DNA of 64,000 bases, from positions 62,001 through 126,000 of the forward strand of contig JARKIF010000060.1 of assembly GCA_029378245.1 (NCBI GenBank), in the 5' to 3' direction. This DNA comes from Roridomyces roridus. Lineage: Eukaryota; Basidiomycota; Agaricomycetes; Agaricales; Mycenaceae. Below, piece after piece: positions 12,313-21,671 of this stretch (positions within the stretch are counted from its first letter, which is position 1; each line of letters begins with the position of its first letter). The notes beneath the pieces are model-generated. The model worked only from the letters and a program-made list of their open reading frames with translations. It did not search any database and was not told the DNA's origin. Both the position numbers and the translations under genes were made by a program.

Positions 12313-12898
12313 ATGGGGCGGTTGGAGGGCACATGGGAGTCGGCGACAAACCGGCGGCCCGGATCTCGGAACAATGTATCCACAAATAACGACAAGTTCA
12401 ATGACATCATGCTTGAATTGATACAAAATCCTCGATGCCAAGAACGAGTCCTAAAAGGGTTTAGGACTCGTAAAAATTGGTGTCCTCATATCGAAGAGTC
12501 CCTCATGCGCCGGGTACGTACTACCGCCCTGATTTCAGCTCGAAAACTCATTTTCTTCAGAAAGTGGCTAATATCATGGTGGAGTTTTTGAAGGATGAGT
12601 GAACTTGAATCCATGGGCTCACGCAACTCGCGTCCGCAGTCCGACATCCAGCTGATACAAACAGCCATCTTGCTGGGCTTCGTCGAGTCATCCGAGCCAC
12701 AAGATGCCGAACAGCTCGTCCGGGATTTTATGGCGGAGAACTGGTTCCCGAATACCTCAGAGTCAGTTCTGCGGCAGGTGAGCTATATTTTACTCCACCC
12801 TCTGTCTCAGCTGATCACAACTTGAATCTCATGTAGAAATTGCACGCCATCAGTTTGGTCGCCGCAAGGTGCCGGCCGCCAAATTGCCGCACAGTGAG
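12313..12898 (+). pseudogene. Degenerate or variant copy 2 of the small helical protein family
   Basis: Exon-like blocks follow the order of the intact paralogue at 19578-20233. They are NWCPHIEESLMRR (to about 12512), KVANIMVEFLKDE (from about 12559), SDIQLIQTAILLGFVESSEP ... MAENWFPNTSESVLRQ (12640-12777) and, after a 61-bp intron-like gap, KLHAISLVAARCRPPNCRTV with a stop at 12898. The second block hits TGA after KDE, and no GT donor there keeps the frame. The exon-1 start region is also absent. It is probably a broken copy. The Copia element begins only 62 bp downstream. Confidence 0.6.
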
Positions 12899-12960
12899 AG
12901 TGCTCGTTGTGAACTATGCGGGTTCAACTTGCCGATCACGAATCAAATGAGAAAATTCAC

Positions 12961-13141
12961 TGTTAAGGTCTGACTGATCGACGATTCGTCATCTATTCAT
13001 TTTATTCATGTTGTTTCACCTGGACAAGAGACACTCTAACGAGTCTTCTCTTGTACCAGGTATGACCCTTCCTAAAGATCTCTCTGTACTAGTATCTAAC
13101 GAGTCTTCTCTTGTACCAGTCAATATATTGTGTTCTTAATA
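12961..13141 (+). repeat. 5' LTR of the Copia element
   Basis: 181 bp, matching the 3' LTR except at one base. It contains an internal direct repeat, CTAACGAGTCTTCTCTTGTA, occurring twice about 65 bp apart. In Copia elements this region carries the promoter and the R region. Confidence 0.95.
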
Positions 13142-13163
13142 GGTTATGGGCCCCGCTGCGCTC
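13142..13163 (+). promoter_or_regulatory. Primer-binding site, half-tRNA initiator-Met type
   Basis: GGTTATGGGCCCC starts directly after the LTR. It is complementary to the anticodon arm of initiator tRNA-Met rather than to its 3' end, as known for Drosophila copia and other Copia elements primed by a tRNA half. The following GCTGCGCTC also fits the arm. The same 13 bases abut the LTR of the second LTR element in this window (57569-57581, minus strand). Confidence 0.75.
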
Positions 13164-13253
13164 TAAACACATCTTGAATATTGTTCGATTGTCCACTCGT
13201 CGACAGACAACAAACTCGTTTCCCAGATACATCTGCGCTATCGAATTCTCACT

Positions 13254-15122
13254 ATGTCAACAAATCAGCACCAAGTCGATGATTGGAAACGCATGAAACT
13301 CACTGCCATCACCGAGGAGGACGGCGTGAACAACTACAACGAGTTCAAGTACAAGTCGGAACTTGACCTCGATGCAGCTGGGTACTGGCAATACGTTGAC
13401 GGACCTGCTTACAATCCTCCGGTCATTCCCAAGCTCAAACGCACTGAGCAAATCCACGGCGTTGACGCAAACGGAGCAGCGGCCACAATCACGATTCCAG
13501 GAAACGAAGCTGCTGTTGCCGCTGCCGAGCAACAAGCTCGAGCATGGTTGGACGGCGACAAGAAGGCTCTGGCAATTATCGCCCGAGCTGTTCCCAGCGC
13601 GAAGCTGTACGTTGTCAAAGACTGCAAGTCAGCGCACGAGGCATGGAAGGCGCTGAAGAACGAATACGAACCAGCCAATGCGATCGCTGCTGTAACCATC
13701 AAGCAGCAGATCATCTCGTACCAGTGCGGCGAACACGACAATCCTGTTGAATGGCGTCAGACAATCGTGCAACTATACCAAAAGTTGCGGGATACTGACC
13801 CAGTCATGATGCCTGACAACGAGTTCGCCAAACATCTCGTCACCCTCATGACACCGTCCGAAGCCTGGCGGTACTGCCGTGATACTCTTCGTGACAAGGT
13901 GCGACAAGGCGAGGCGATGCAAACGCCGGTGTCATCGGCGGCCGTTCTGCAACGGCTGAAGACTGAGGAGGTAGAAATGGGCATTGCACCGTCAATGATC
14001 GCCATTAATGCCCTCAGAGTTGGGAAGGGCAAAAGTCGAGACACGGGTGATGCCGTTCCAAGCGCCTACGCAGCACAGTCGTCAAATCAGGCCAATCGCA
14101 GAGACGAAAAATCTCACCAGCGACAGATTAGGCGCCCTGCTCCATTTAGCAACGAACAACGCTCCGTGCCACGCAAGGCGTGCAGCAACAAGTATTGCGA
14201 GACTCCCCGTGGCCATCTCATCGAGGACTGCTTCTCCTATGGTGGGGGAAAAGTCGGCAGATACCCCGACAGCTTCAAGGGCAAACGTGATGTCCATCTC
14301 GCCCCAGAAGCGAGGACTGCAGCCCGACACAAACAGGCATTGGAGAGTGGGCATGGTGATCGCTTTGCTGGGATGGTGGAGTACGAAGACGAAGATATGG
14401 AGGAGGAAGAAAATGGTGCCGGTACCGGTGATCGCTTCACGGGCATGATTGGCCATACCGAGGACACGGAAGAGGATGTGGAGAAGGTGATTGGAACAGT
14501 GGGGGATGCATTTGCGTTCATGATGAGAGTTGGCTCGGACGATGAGGATGATGATGACAAAATCACGCCGGACGAGTTCGTCCAAGTGCACGCCACCGTG
14601 TGCGGTGCGGACGTCGCCCAGGACGACTCGATTAACCACGATACCGGCGCGTCTCGTCACATCTTCAACAAGCAATCATCGTTTGAGGAGTACACGGCGT
14701 TTGAGGCACCCTTGGCTGTTCACGGCTTTGGAACGACGCTCAGCACTCAAGCACTCGGAAAAGGGAAGGTAGTGCTGGAAGGGACGTACAAAGATGCAAC
14801 CCGCTACTTCTCTGTCTCAAATGCCCTTCATATTCCAACGGCGCGTTGCAATCTCATCTCGGGTTCCAGACTTGACCGAAAGGGAGTCAGCACGCAAACG
14901 GGGAACGGGAAGATCACATACTTCAATGCCAACAATGTCCCCTTCGCGACTGGGTCCATCGTTCGTGACCTCTACAGGATGGACGTCAAGGTAGTGAAGG
15001 AGACGAGTGAGGGAGAGAAGGAGATGGATTTGATCGCCGCAACAACTCCATCTGTCGAATCACTGTTCGGCGCGGGTGCAGACACGGCGGAATCGAAAAG
15101 GCAGGGTTTTACCATCGTCTAG
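13254..15122 (+). CDS. Copia Gag-protease ORF
   Basis: 622 codons. Residues ~1-260 form a UBN2-like Gag (the SAHEAWKALKNEYEPANA region is typical). A zinc-knuckle-like segment follows (CSNKYCETPRGHLIEDC), with a spacing looser than CX2CX4HX4C. An acidic linker contains two repeats of the type GDRFAGMVEYED / GDRFTGMIGHTED. The aspartic protease active site is HDTGASRHIF at about residue 462. The ORF ends with TAG at 15120-15122, just as the integrase zinc-binding region should begin. The next frame (-1) continues the polyprotein without a gap. It is expressed from the 5' LTR, forms the capsid and cleaves the polyprotein. Confidence 0.92.
   Translation: MSTNQHQVDDWKRMKLTAITEEDGVNNYNEFKYKSELDLDAAGYWQYVDGPAYNPPVIPKLKRTEQIHGVDANGAAATITIPGNEAAVAAAEQQARAWLDGDKKALAIIARAVPSAKLYVVKDCKSAHEAWKALKNEYEPANAIAAVTIKQQIISYQCGEHDNPVEWRQTIVQLYQKLRDTDPVMMPDNEFAKHLVTLMTPSEAWRYCRDTLRDKVRQGEAMQTPVSSAAVLQRLKTEEVEMGIAPSMIAINALRVGKGKSRDTGDAVPSAYAAQSSNQANRRDEKSHQRQIRRPAPFSNEQRSVPRKACSNKYCETPRGHLIEDCFSYGGGKVGRYPDSFKGKRDVHLAPEARTAARHKQALESGHGDRFAGMVEYEDEDMEEEENGAGTGDRFTGMIGHTEDTEEDVEKVIGTVGDAFAFMMRVGSDDEDDDDKITPDEFVQVHATVCGADVAQDDSINHDTGASRHIFNKQSSFEEYTAFEAPLAVHGFGTTLSTQALGKGKVVLEGTYKDATRYFSVSNALHIPTARCNLISGSRLDRKGVSTQTGNGKITYFNANNVPFATGSIVRDLYRMDVKVVKETSEGEKEMDLIAATTPSVESLFGAGADTAESKRQGFTIV
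15104..15110 (+). promoter_or_regulatory. Candidate -1 ribosomal frameshift heptamer
   Basis: G GGT TTT is in the correct phase of the Gag-protease frame, a perfect X XXY YYZ heptamer, 10 bases before the TAG. Slipping back one base gives GF followed by YHRLVGHIDVKGLE, which restores the His-His part of the integrase zinc-binding motif. A one-base deletion that disabled the element would look the same. No pseudoknot was assessed. Confidence 0.5.
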
Positions 15123-18100
15123 TGGGCCACATAGACGTTAAAGGGCTGGAGCGCGCTACGACTGGACTCCCGATCGACAGTGTCCGCGTCGTAAACTGCC
15201 GTATTTGCGCTCTGGCCAATATCAAGCGGCTGCCTTTTCCCGATAAAGCCAAGAATCGGGCCGACCATCCTTTGTTCCGCATCCACACCGACATCTGTGG
15301 CCCCTTCCCTCCAGGATACGGGGGCTTCTGCTACTTCATCACATTCATTGACGATTACGGTCGCTACATTGCAATCTATTTCCTCAAAACCCGAGACAAA
15401 GCCCTTCAATGCTTCAATGAATTCCGTGTCGCCACTGAAAAATTCCTCGGCTACCCCATCGTGTTTCTCCGCGTCGACAACGCACCCGAGTTGATTCACG
15501 GCCAATTTGAAGCTTACTGCAAGTCGAACGGGATCACATACGAACGGACCGTGCCAGATGCTCACCAGCAGAATGGGGTTGCCGAGCGTGTCAACCAGAT
15601 CATCGAGCGTATGACGCGCGCGATGCTCGTCGACAGCAGTCTGACTGTCTGGTTCTGGCCGCTTGCTGCTCAAGCCTCTGTGCACATCAAGAATCGTGTT
15701 CCACACATGTCCCTCGAGCGGGACACCACTCCCTTCGAGAAATGGCTCAAGAAGAAGCCAGATCTCTCGCACCTCCGACCTTTTGGCGCGTTGGTGACGG
15801 CGAGGAAAACCAACTCTACTGAGCTGATGAAATTCACGGCTCGCGGGGAAGAGGGCCGTTTCGTTGGATACGCGCGTGACTCTATGGGATACTTGATTTG
15901 GTTCCCAGAGTCAAAAGCTATTCGTTCTCGACGTGATGTTGAATTCCACGGCTTTCCCGAGTTCCTCCCATCTCCCCCACTCTCGGAGATTCTATGGGAT
16001 GATATTCCCATGGAACTGGAGCCGCGCTATCGTGACAAAGACGATCGCATCGTCCTGGAACGAAACTCCAGCCCTGCCATTGAGCATACCCCCGCCATTG
16101 AGCGTATCCCTGCCACCGAGCATATCCCCGCCTCTGAGCGTACCAAGTGGGTTTCATTCCCATGTAATTGCTGCTGTGCTGACCTGTATTGACAGGTTTC
16201 AGCCTGTCGAGCGTAATGCCTTCGAGCATAACAATGCCTCCGAGCGTAACAAGTGGGTTTATTCCCAGGCTGGTGTACGATGATTCACCTGTTTAACCAG
16301 GCTGTCGTCTCCAAATGCCGCGTCCCATGAGAGTACCAATGAAAGAGTGATTTCTGACCGTGATGTCGAAATGACGGACGCTTGCGCTAGCGATGACACG
16401 CCTCTAGCAAATCGCCGCGCACCTCGTGTACGACGGATACCCGCTCGCTACATCGTGAATCGGGCCGGGCACTCGGATGAAGGGGGGGACGAAGATTTCT
16501 TGCGTTCCATCCTCGAGTCCGACCAGGAGGAGCTAGAGATCGAGTGTGAAGAAGCCGAATTTGCCAAGCTCGCACAATCTTTCATCGAAGCGGAGGTGGC
16601 ATTCGCCGGCGCTGCTCTTACGGAACCCATCGACGACCCAAATGCTGTTGACCCTAAAACCGTCCAGGAGGCTAAGTCGACTATTTACTGGTCGTATTGG
16701 CTTGCGGCTATCTACGAGGAATTGGAGTCCCTGAAGGCCAAGGGTGTGTACGAGGAAGTCGACGAATTGCCTCCGGGGCGCAAGGCAGTGGAGTCAAAAT
16801 GGGTACTTCACATCAAGCGTGATCGTGACGGCCTCATTTCGCGATTCAAAGCTCGTCTTGTAGCCAAAGGCTTCACTCAGATTCCGGGGCAAGACTTCAG
16901 CTATACATTTGCTCCCGTTGCTCGATGGGAATCGATTCGTCTCATCCTCGCCCTTGTTGCCGATCTTGACATGGAGCTACGTCAAGTTGATGTCAAGACT
17001 GCTTTCCTAAACGGGCCGCTGGATGAAGAAATTTATCTACGCAAGCCCTCCATCGTCGGCCAAGGATTTTGGAGACTTTTGAAAGGCTTGTATGGCCTCA
17101 AGCAAGCAGGCCGACAGTGGTATCTCGAGCTCAATGCGCGACTTGAAGCAATTGGATTCAAGCGGACAGAATCTGATTGGAGTGTGTACAGGCGCGTCCA
17201 AGGAGCTGAATGCTCAATCGTTGCCACGAGCGTTGATGACATGCTCATCGCTTCCACGAGCCGCGCGGAGTCGGATGCAGTCGTAACTGCTTTGGCGTCC
17301 CAATTCGAGATCACCGACAACGGCGAGCCCAAGTTCCACCTTGGGTGCTCAATCGAACGGGATCGTACGCACCGTACTCTTCGCCTCAGTCAGAAGGCCT
17401 ATACAGAATCCATCCTGCGCGAGTTTGGGTTTGACAAGAGCAATTCTGTCACCACCCCAATGGAGCCTGGGCTACGGCTATCACCACCAACGAAGGAGGA
17501 AACCTCGAAAGTCCAAGACTTCCCGTACGCTGCCATTGTCGGCAAGTGCATGTACCTCAAGCAATGCACCCGCGCAGACATAGCATATGTCGTTCGGGAG
17601 CTGGCGCGTTTCATGGCGAAATTCGGTCCTGCTCACGTCGCCGCTGCTAAGCATCTGTTGCGCTACTTACGTGGTACATCCGACTATGGCATCACCCTGG
17701 GCGGAGGCTCCGAAACGATGCAACCCTTATTCAAGGCTCTGACAGACTCTGACTGGGGTATGGGCGACGACCGCAAATCCGTTTCCGGATTCCTCATCAT
17801 GATGGGAGATTCACCCATCTCCTGGAGCTCGAAGCAGCAAGCTGCCGTTGCTCTCTCATCCTGTGAAGCCGAATATCTGGCTTCAACTCATTGCGCGCGC
17901 GAAATATTGTGGTTTCGCAACTTGTTCGCCGAACTCGGCTATGCACAAGCTCAGCCGACATCTTTATTCTGCGACAATCAAGGAACCGTCGCCTGCACTC
18001 ACGATCCGCATGCTCATTCCAAAATGAAGCATATAGCCATCCGCGAGCATTTCATCCGGCATTGCATTATCAAGCGGCTCATCGACGTGATGCATGTCTC

Positions 18101-18218
18101 CAACCGGGAGAATATTGCTGATCTTTTCACCAAACCGCTGCATCGCACTCTACACATGCGCTGGGTCAAAATGCTACGCCTCGACGCCAGTCAAGCGGGG
18201 GTGTTAAGGTCTGACTGA
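15104..18218 (+). CDS. Copia integrase-reverse transcriptase-RNase H (pol), split by two intron-like sequences
   Basis: Segments: 15104..16146, 16196..16252 and 16301..18218. The integrase has the HHCC region (YHRLVGH ... CRICAL) and the D,D,E core (HTDICGPF, RVDNAPE, AEERVN-like VAERVNQIIERM). The RT starts near 16650 (VESKWVLHIKRDRDG, DVKTAFLNG, LYGLKQAGRQWY). Its catalytic box is ATSVDDMLIAS, with Ser where most Copia RTs have Tyr. RNase H has the TDSDWG, SSCEAEYLAS and CDNQGT motifs. The stop codon lies 15 bp inside the 3' LTR. A Glu/Pro-rich repeat (PAIEHTPAIERIPATEHIPA) spans 16070-16140 between IN and RT, where the two intron-like sequences also sit. Confidence 0.88.
16147..16195 (+). 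other. Intron-like sequence 1 inside pol (49 bp)
   Basis: It starts GTGGGT, has a canonical CTGAC branch motif 13 bases from the end and finishes TTGACAG. Its length is not a multiple of three, and an in-frame TGA lies at 16190-16192. Removing it joins SERTK to FQPVERNAFEHNN in one frame. Confidence 0.65.
16253..16300 (+). other. Intron-like sequence 2 inside pol (48 bp)
   Basis: It starts GTGGGT and ends TTTAACCAG, with an in-frame TGA when unspliced. Removing it joins SERNK to LSSPNAASHESTNERVISDR and on to RT. It shares GTGGGTTT-ATTCCCA and ACCTGT at matching positions with intron-like sequence 1. The flanking exon ends (GAGCGTAMCAA) match as well, so one probably arose from the other by tandem duplication. 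Confidence 0.65.
18193..18201 (+). promoter_or_regulatory. Polypurine tract of the Copia element
   Basis: AAGCGGGGG sits directly before the TGTTAAGG start of the 3' LTR, where plus-strand DNA synthesis is primed in LTR elements. Confidence 0.7.
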
Positions 18219-18382
18219 TCGACGATTCGTCATCTATTCATTTTATTCATGTTGTTTCACCTGGACAAGAGACACTCTAACGAGTCTTCTCTTGTACCAG
18301 GTATGACCCTTCCTAAAGATCTCTCTGTACTAGTATCTAACGAGTCTTCTCTTGTACCAGTCAATATATTGTGTTCTTGATA
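18202..18382 (+). repeat. 3' LTR of the Copia element
   Basis: 181 bp, one mismatch to the 5' LTR. The last 17 bp of the pol frame, including its TGA, overlap it. Confidence 0.95.
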
Positions 18383-18562
18383 TTCACCAAGCGTGTAAAG
18401 GAACCGGGGATCCTACTTATTCGGAGGACATAAGCAACCATTCATCCTTTTTTCCTCCGCGGCATCTGAAAAGTTTAACTGCCCATGTCTACAGTCTGAT
18501 GATTGATCGTATCAAGACGTGTGTGAATGTGTCACATGACTCGCAATCCTTTCTTCTCCACC

Positions 18563-19407
18563 ATGGCGACCATCGAACACCTCACCAACGCACAACTACG
18601 TGTGTCCCTCGTAGACGTCCATCGCAAGATCGCAGACCTTCAGTCTCAGCTCGCTGTGCTCCGCGCGGAGGAGATGACAATTTCTCACACTTCAATTTTC
18701 CAAACACCCCGGCAGGTGTCATACTCCCCCACCTCCGATCCTTCACAACGGATTCGCCGCAGTTGTTGGATCATTTTACTTTGCCAGTGCTCGAGGAGAT
18801 TGATACGTCGATCCGGGACGGCAGTTTTCCGATATTCCAAAACCTTTGAGCCGTTCAGGCTGCACCATCCGCACCCTGCGTCTTGGGTCACACGTGGCTA
18901 CCAGACGTGGAGGCCTACCTCTCTGCCCTACCAAGCTTACGCGTACTCACAATGTCGGGACTAATCGGTGACAATTTCGACCAAGATGATGAAATCGACC
19001 CCTTTCTGCGCCGCATTGCAGACGGAACGCTGGTTCCCGCGCTAGAGTCGTTGACATTCTACAACACCGATGGGGATATACCTATCCAATCTCTCTCGCA
19101 CTTGCTCTCTACACGGGTGCGTTCGGTCAACGGAGTGAGCAAGTTCGAGTCCTTCCGATTTATTCAAGACGACGGGTATCCGAGCAACCCCCTTGAGGTG
19201 GACCTATCCCACGCCTTTTCTGAGCTCCTCAAGTTGCGCGCGGAGGGAATGAAGATCGAGTTTGGGTGGGGTCCAAAGTGGTTCAAGGAGAGAGCTCATT
19301 TTTGGACGGAATCCGCGTAGGGTTCGTGCTTGTCTCGTCTTTTCATCTTGTCTCATCAAAATTTCCTGCAGGTTCAAGTTCGGATTCGTGCAGTTCAACA
19401 GATAGTA
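18563..19407 (+). pseudogene. F-box/LRR-type protein, internally deleted and frame-shifted
   Basis: The start at 18563 gives a coiled N-terminus (MATIEHLTNAQLRVSLVDVH, then KIADLQSQLAVLRAEE) like the one that precedes the F-box in many Agaricomycete F-box proteins. The F-box itself is missing. The text jumps to LRR-like sequence in another frame (PHLRSFTTDSPQLLDHFTLP), changes frame again at SRSGCTIRTLRLG and again for LPDVEAYLSALPSLRVLTMS. A last intron at about 19319-19370 allows the end FKFGFVQFNR. At least three frame changes and a missing domain mark it as a relic. A more decayed copy of its 5' end lies at 21190-21350. Confidence 0.7.
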
Positions 19408-19577
19408 CTATTCTTGAAGAATGGGGTGGCCTAGATTACACGCATTATGCTCACAAAGTTGGGCAGGGAAGCCTTTGGCCTTGATAGACTCGAGACGCGT
19501 GTAACGTGAGCTGAAGCGCTGAGGTGTGGAGGTGGTTCTACGACAACACAACTATTCGCAAGACGGCACTTGTACAA

Positions 19578-20233
19578 TCAATTGTGTGGCCCCTTTCTAC
19601 CGGTGTTCGACCGAGTCGCCAACTCAATCCCTTTCTCAAGCGCTGGCAACTCGAGCCCCCCAAAAATGGAGCTGATCACCCGCAGTTTCTGTAAAATATG
19701 ATGTCTTTCAAAGATGCTCAGAATATTGCGAACCACAACACAAACCTGGTACAGGACCGACGCCGAGGTGATGTGCGGGAACCAATTCTCCGCCATCAAA
19801 TCCTGAACAATCTGGGCGGCATTCTCTGGCTCATTCGAGTCGACGAAGCCAAGGAGAATGGCGGTTTGCACGAGGTGTATATCAGCCTGAGTGTAGAACA
19901 ATTCCTAAGGACGCAGAGCAATAAATCACTTGTAAAGATCACATACCTCGGTACTCTGCAGCTGGGCGGAAAACGCCGTGATTATATTGGTCAGGTTCTG
20001 GTACTTCAACTTGAGTATACAAGAGGATATTTCATAGAAAGCGGTCTCACCTGACGCAGACGGGATTCTTCGATGAGGGGACACCATGGTTCCGTCTGAA
20101 GTCCTTGAATGTGTGCCACGATCTTGTCGACGTCCATATTCTCGAGACCTAGAAACGCAACTTCTCCCATGAGCCACGCATTCAGTGACGGGAATATCTG
20201 GGGGGTAGGTTCGGTTGCGAAAGGGCCTGTCAT
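19578..20233 (-). CDS. Small helical protein of unknown function, intact family member (165 aa)
   Basis: Four exons fit exactly: 20233..20051 (61 codons), 20009..19947 (21), 19886..19746 (47) and 19688..19578 (36 plus stop). All are phase 0, with GTGAGA, GTATGT and GTTTGT donors. The product has no signal peptide or membrane segment and is predicted helical: NAWLMGEVAFLGLENMDVDK, NLTNIITAFSAQLQS, ADIHLVQTAILLGFVDSNEP, QDLMAENWFPHITSASVLYQ. Two broken relatives lie on the plus strand at 11097 and 12313, on the other side of the Copia element. I do not recognise the family. All-phase-0 introns and local copies suggest a lineage-restricted gene family that expands by duplication. Confidence 0.75.
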
Positions 20234-20269
20234 CTTCAGTGTGCAGCTGTGATGTACCTCTCAAAGTAT

Positions 20270-20744
20270 CCAGGCTCTTTTATAGCGAATCTCGAGCACA
20301 GCAATTAGACTTGTGATTGCTTTAGTGGCTTTGGTTCAATCGAGTGGCGCTTTGGAACTGTCACATTCAGCCAATCCGTGTTCAACTTCCTTTTCAAATC
20401 TCGGGGGCCGTCTCTTGTAACATCATCGGCGGGTTCTGGATCCCTGGATGGAATCTCTAGTGTCACTAGGACGAGTTAACCTGGACTAGGAACACCGGAT
20501 CGTTCTAGTTATCTGCTGGTACTTGTTACAATCTGGCCAGCGTCTTTCCCTCTTAGCAATCCTTGTATTTTACAGAGGGATCGGCGAATACTTACTTAGA
20601 CGCTGAGCAATGCACCGCAGTCAAGCCGAAGATTACAACCCGCGGCAACATCGGCTTGAGCCAGCCGCGGAGTTCGCTAGCCTGGGCCGAGGCAAACAAG
20701 TGAGTATTCTGGAACGGGTGATAGTCGGTTTAACGGAACCATAG
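20270..20744. other. Spacer, no gene seen
   Basis: Upstream of the small helical gene. No coding signal or repeat was recognised. Confidence 0.35.
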
Positions 20745-21350
20745 GAGCACCATTCATGCTCTTCTCCTCCGCGGCGTCTGAAAAGTTTCAAATTCAACAA
20801 GTGCCAATTGAAACTCGGAAACGCTGGCTGCGCCAGCAATGACCTTGCGTCTCTTGATGAACAACCATGATATTATCTTGGGCAAATAAAGAAGAAGATC
20901 GACACCCGAAAAGAAGAAATAATTGGATGGGTGTCCTACTGAGGCCCAATAGAGGTGCCATGAAGCCTGATGCCGGATAGGTCCTGGGGTGCGTAAGGAG
21001 GCTGGCCAGTGAATGCAGAGAAATAACAATAAGACATGGTCCAAGCGCATCATGCGATCATCACGGACATCACTGATTTGTGATAAGGGAATAAAGGGTC
21101 GAGAGGAGACCTTGACAAGCAAGGTAACCTGGAAGATCCGATCAGGGCCGCATCAACTTCACGTGCGAATACACAACACATGACTACCAATCTTCTCCTT
21201 CTCCACCATGTCGACCACCTCACCAGCGCCCAGCTGCGCCTCCTACTAGCAAGCATCCATTTCAAGATTGCTTGCTTTTGCCGGCTCGCTATGGTCCGCG
21301 CGGAAGAGATCATGACCGCACTTCCTTCGTTCGGGGGCGCCACCTACTCC
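20745..21350 (+). pseudogene. Decayed duplicate of the F-box 5' region
   Basis: CACCATTCATGCTCTTCTCC and CTCCGCGGCGTCTGAAAAGT at 20750-20790 match 18440-18475. CACATGACTACCAATCTTCT and CTCCACCATG at 21178-21210 match 18533-18565. The reading HLTSAQLRLLLASIHFKIA after 21210 matches HLTNAQLRVSLVDVHRKIA of the gene at 18563. Some 350 bp of extra sequence separates the two matching blocks in this copy. Stops interrupt all frames. Confidence 0.6.
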
Positions 21351-21671
21351 TCATAAGTATAGCCTCCGAGGATACGCAGCTTCGAAGTCACGCATGCTCC
21401 ATTCACTCTCACGGAAGGATGCCCCTCAGTCTCCCAAAACTTCCACGCACGTTCAGTTTAACTCGGCCTCGGGGGATTTTCGTGGCAGTAATAGAACAAC
21501 CCCGGCAAGGTAGTCCCCGATGCCTAACCTTTTTTTCGATGTTCTTGCCCTGAACTCAAATAGATCAGCTCCTCGGACGTGCTCTCAAGTTCCGGGCTCT
21601 CACGTTCTCCTCATTCGATAAATACTGCTGTCGCGAGCGCTTTTCACCGTCTAAACAGCATCCACTCAGCG

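Larger units (their letters stand above)
12961..18382 (+). mobile_element. Complete Ty1/Copia LTR retrotransposon, 5422 bp
   Basis: Two 181-bp LTRs (12961..13141 and 18202..18382) start TGTTAAGG and end in ATA. By eye they differ at one position (A at 13138, G at 18379). The element is flanked by a perfect 5-bp target duplication, TTCAC at 12956..12960 and 18383..18387. A primer-binding site abuts the 5' LTR and a polypurine tract abuts the 3' LTR. The internal region encodes gag, protease, integrase, reverse transcriptase and RNase H in Copia order (IN before RT). Reading the whole polyprotein needs one -1 shift and removal of two intron-like sequences. The near-identical LTRs point to recent insertion. 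Confidence 0.96.
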
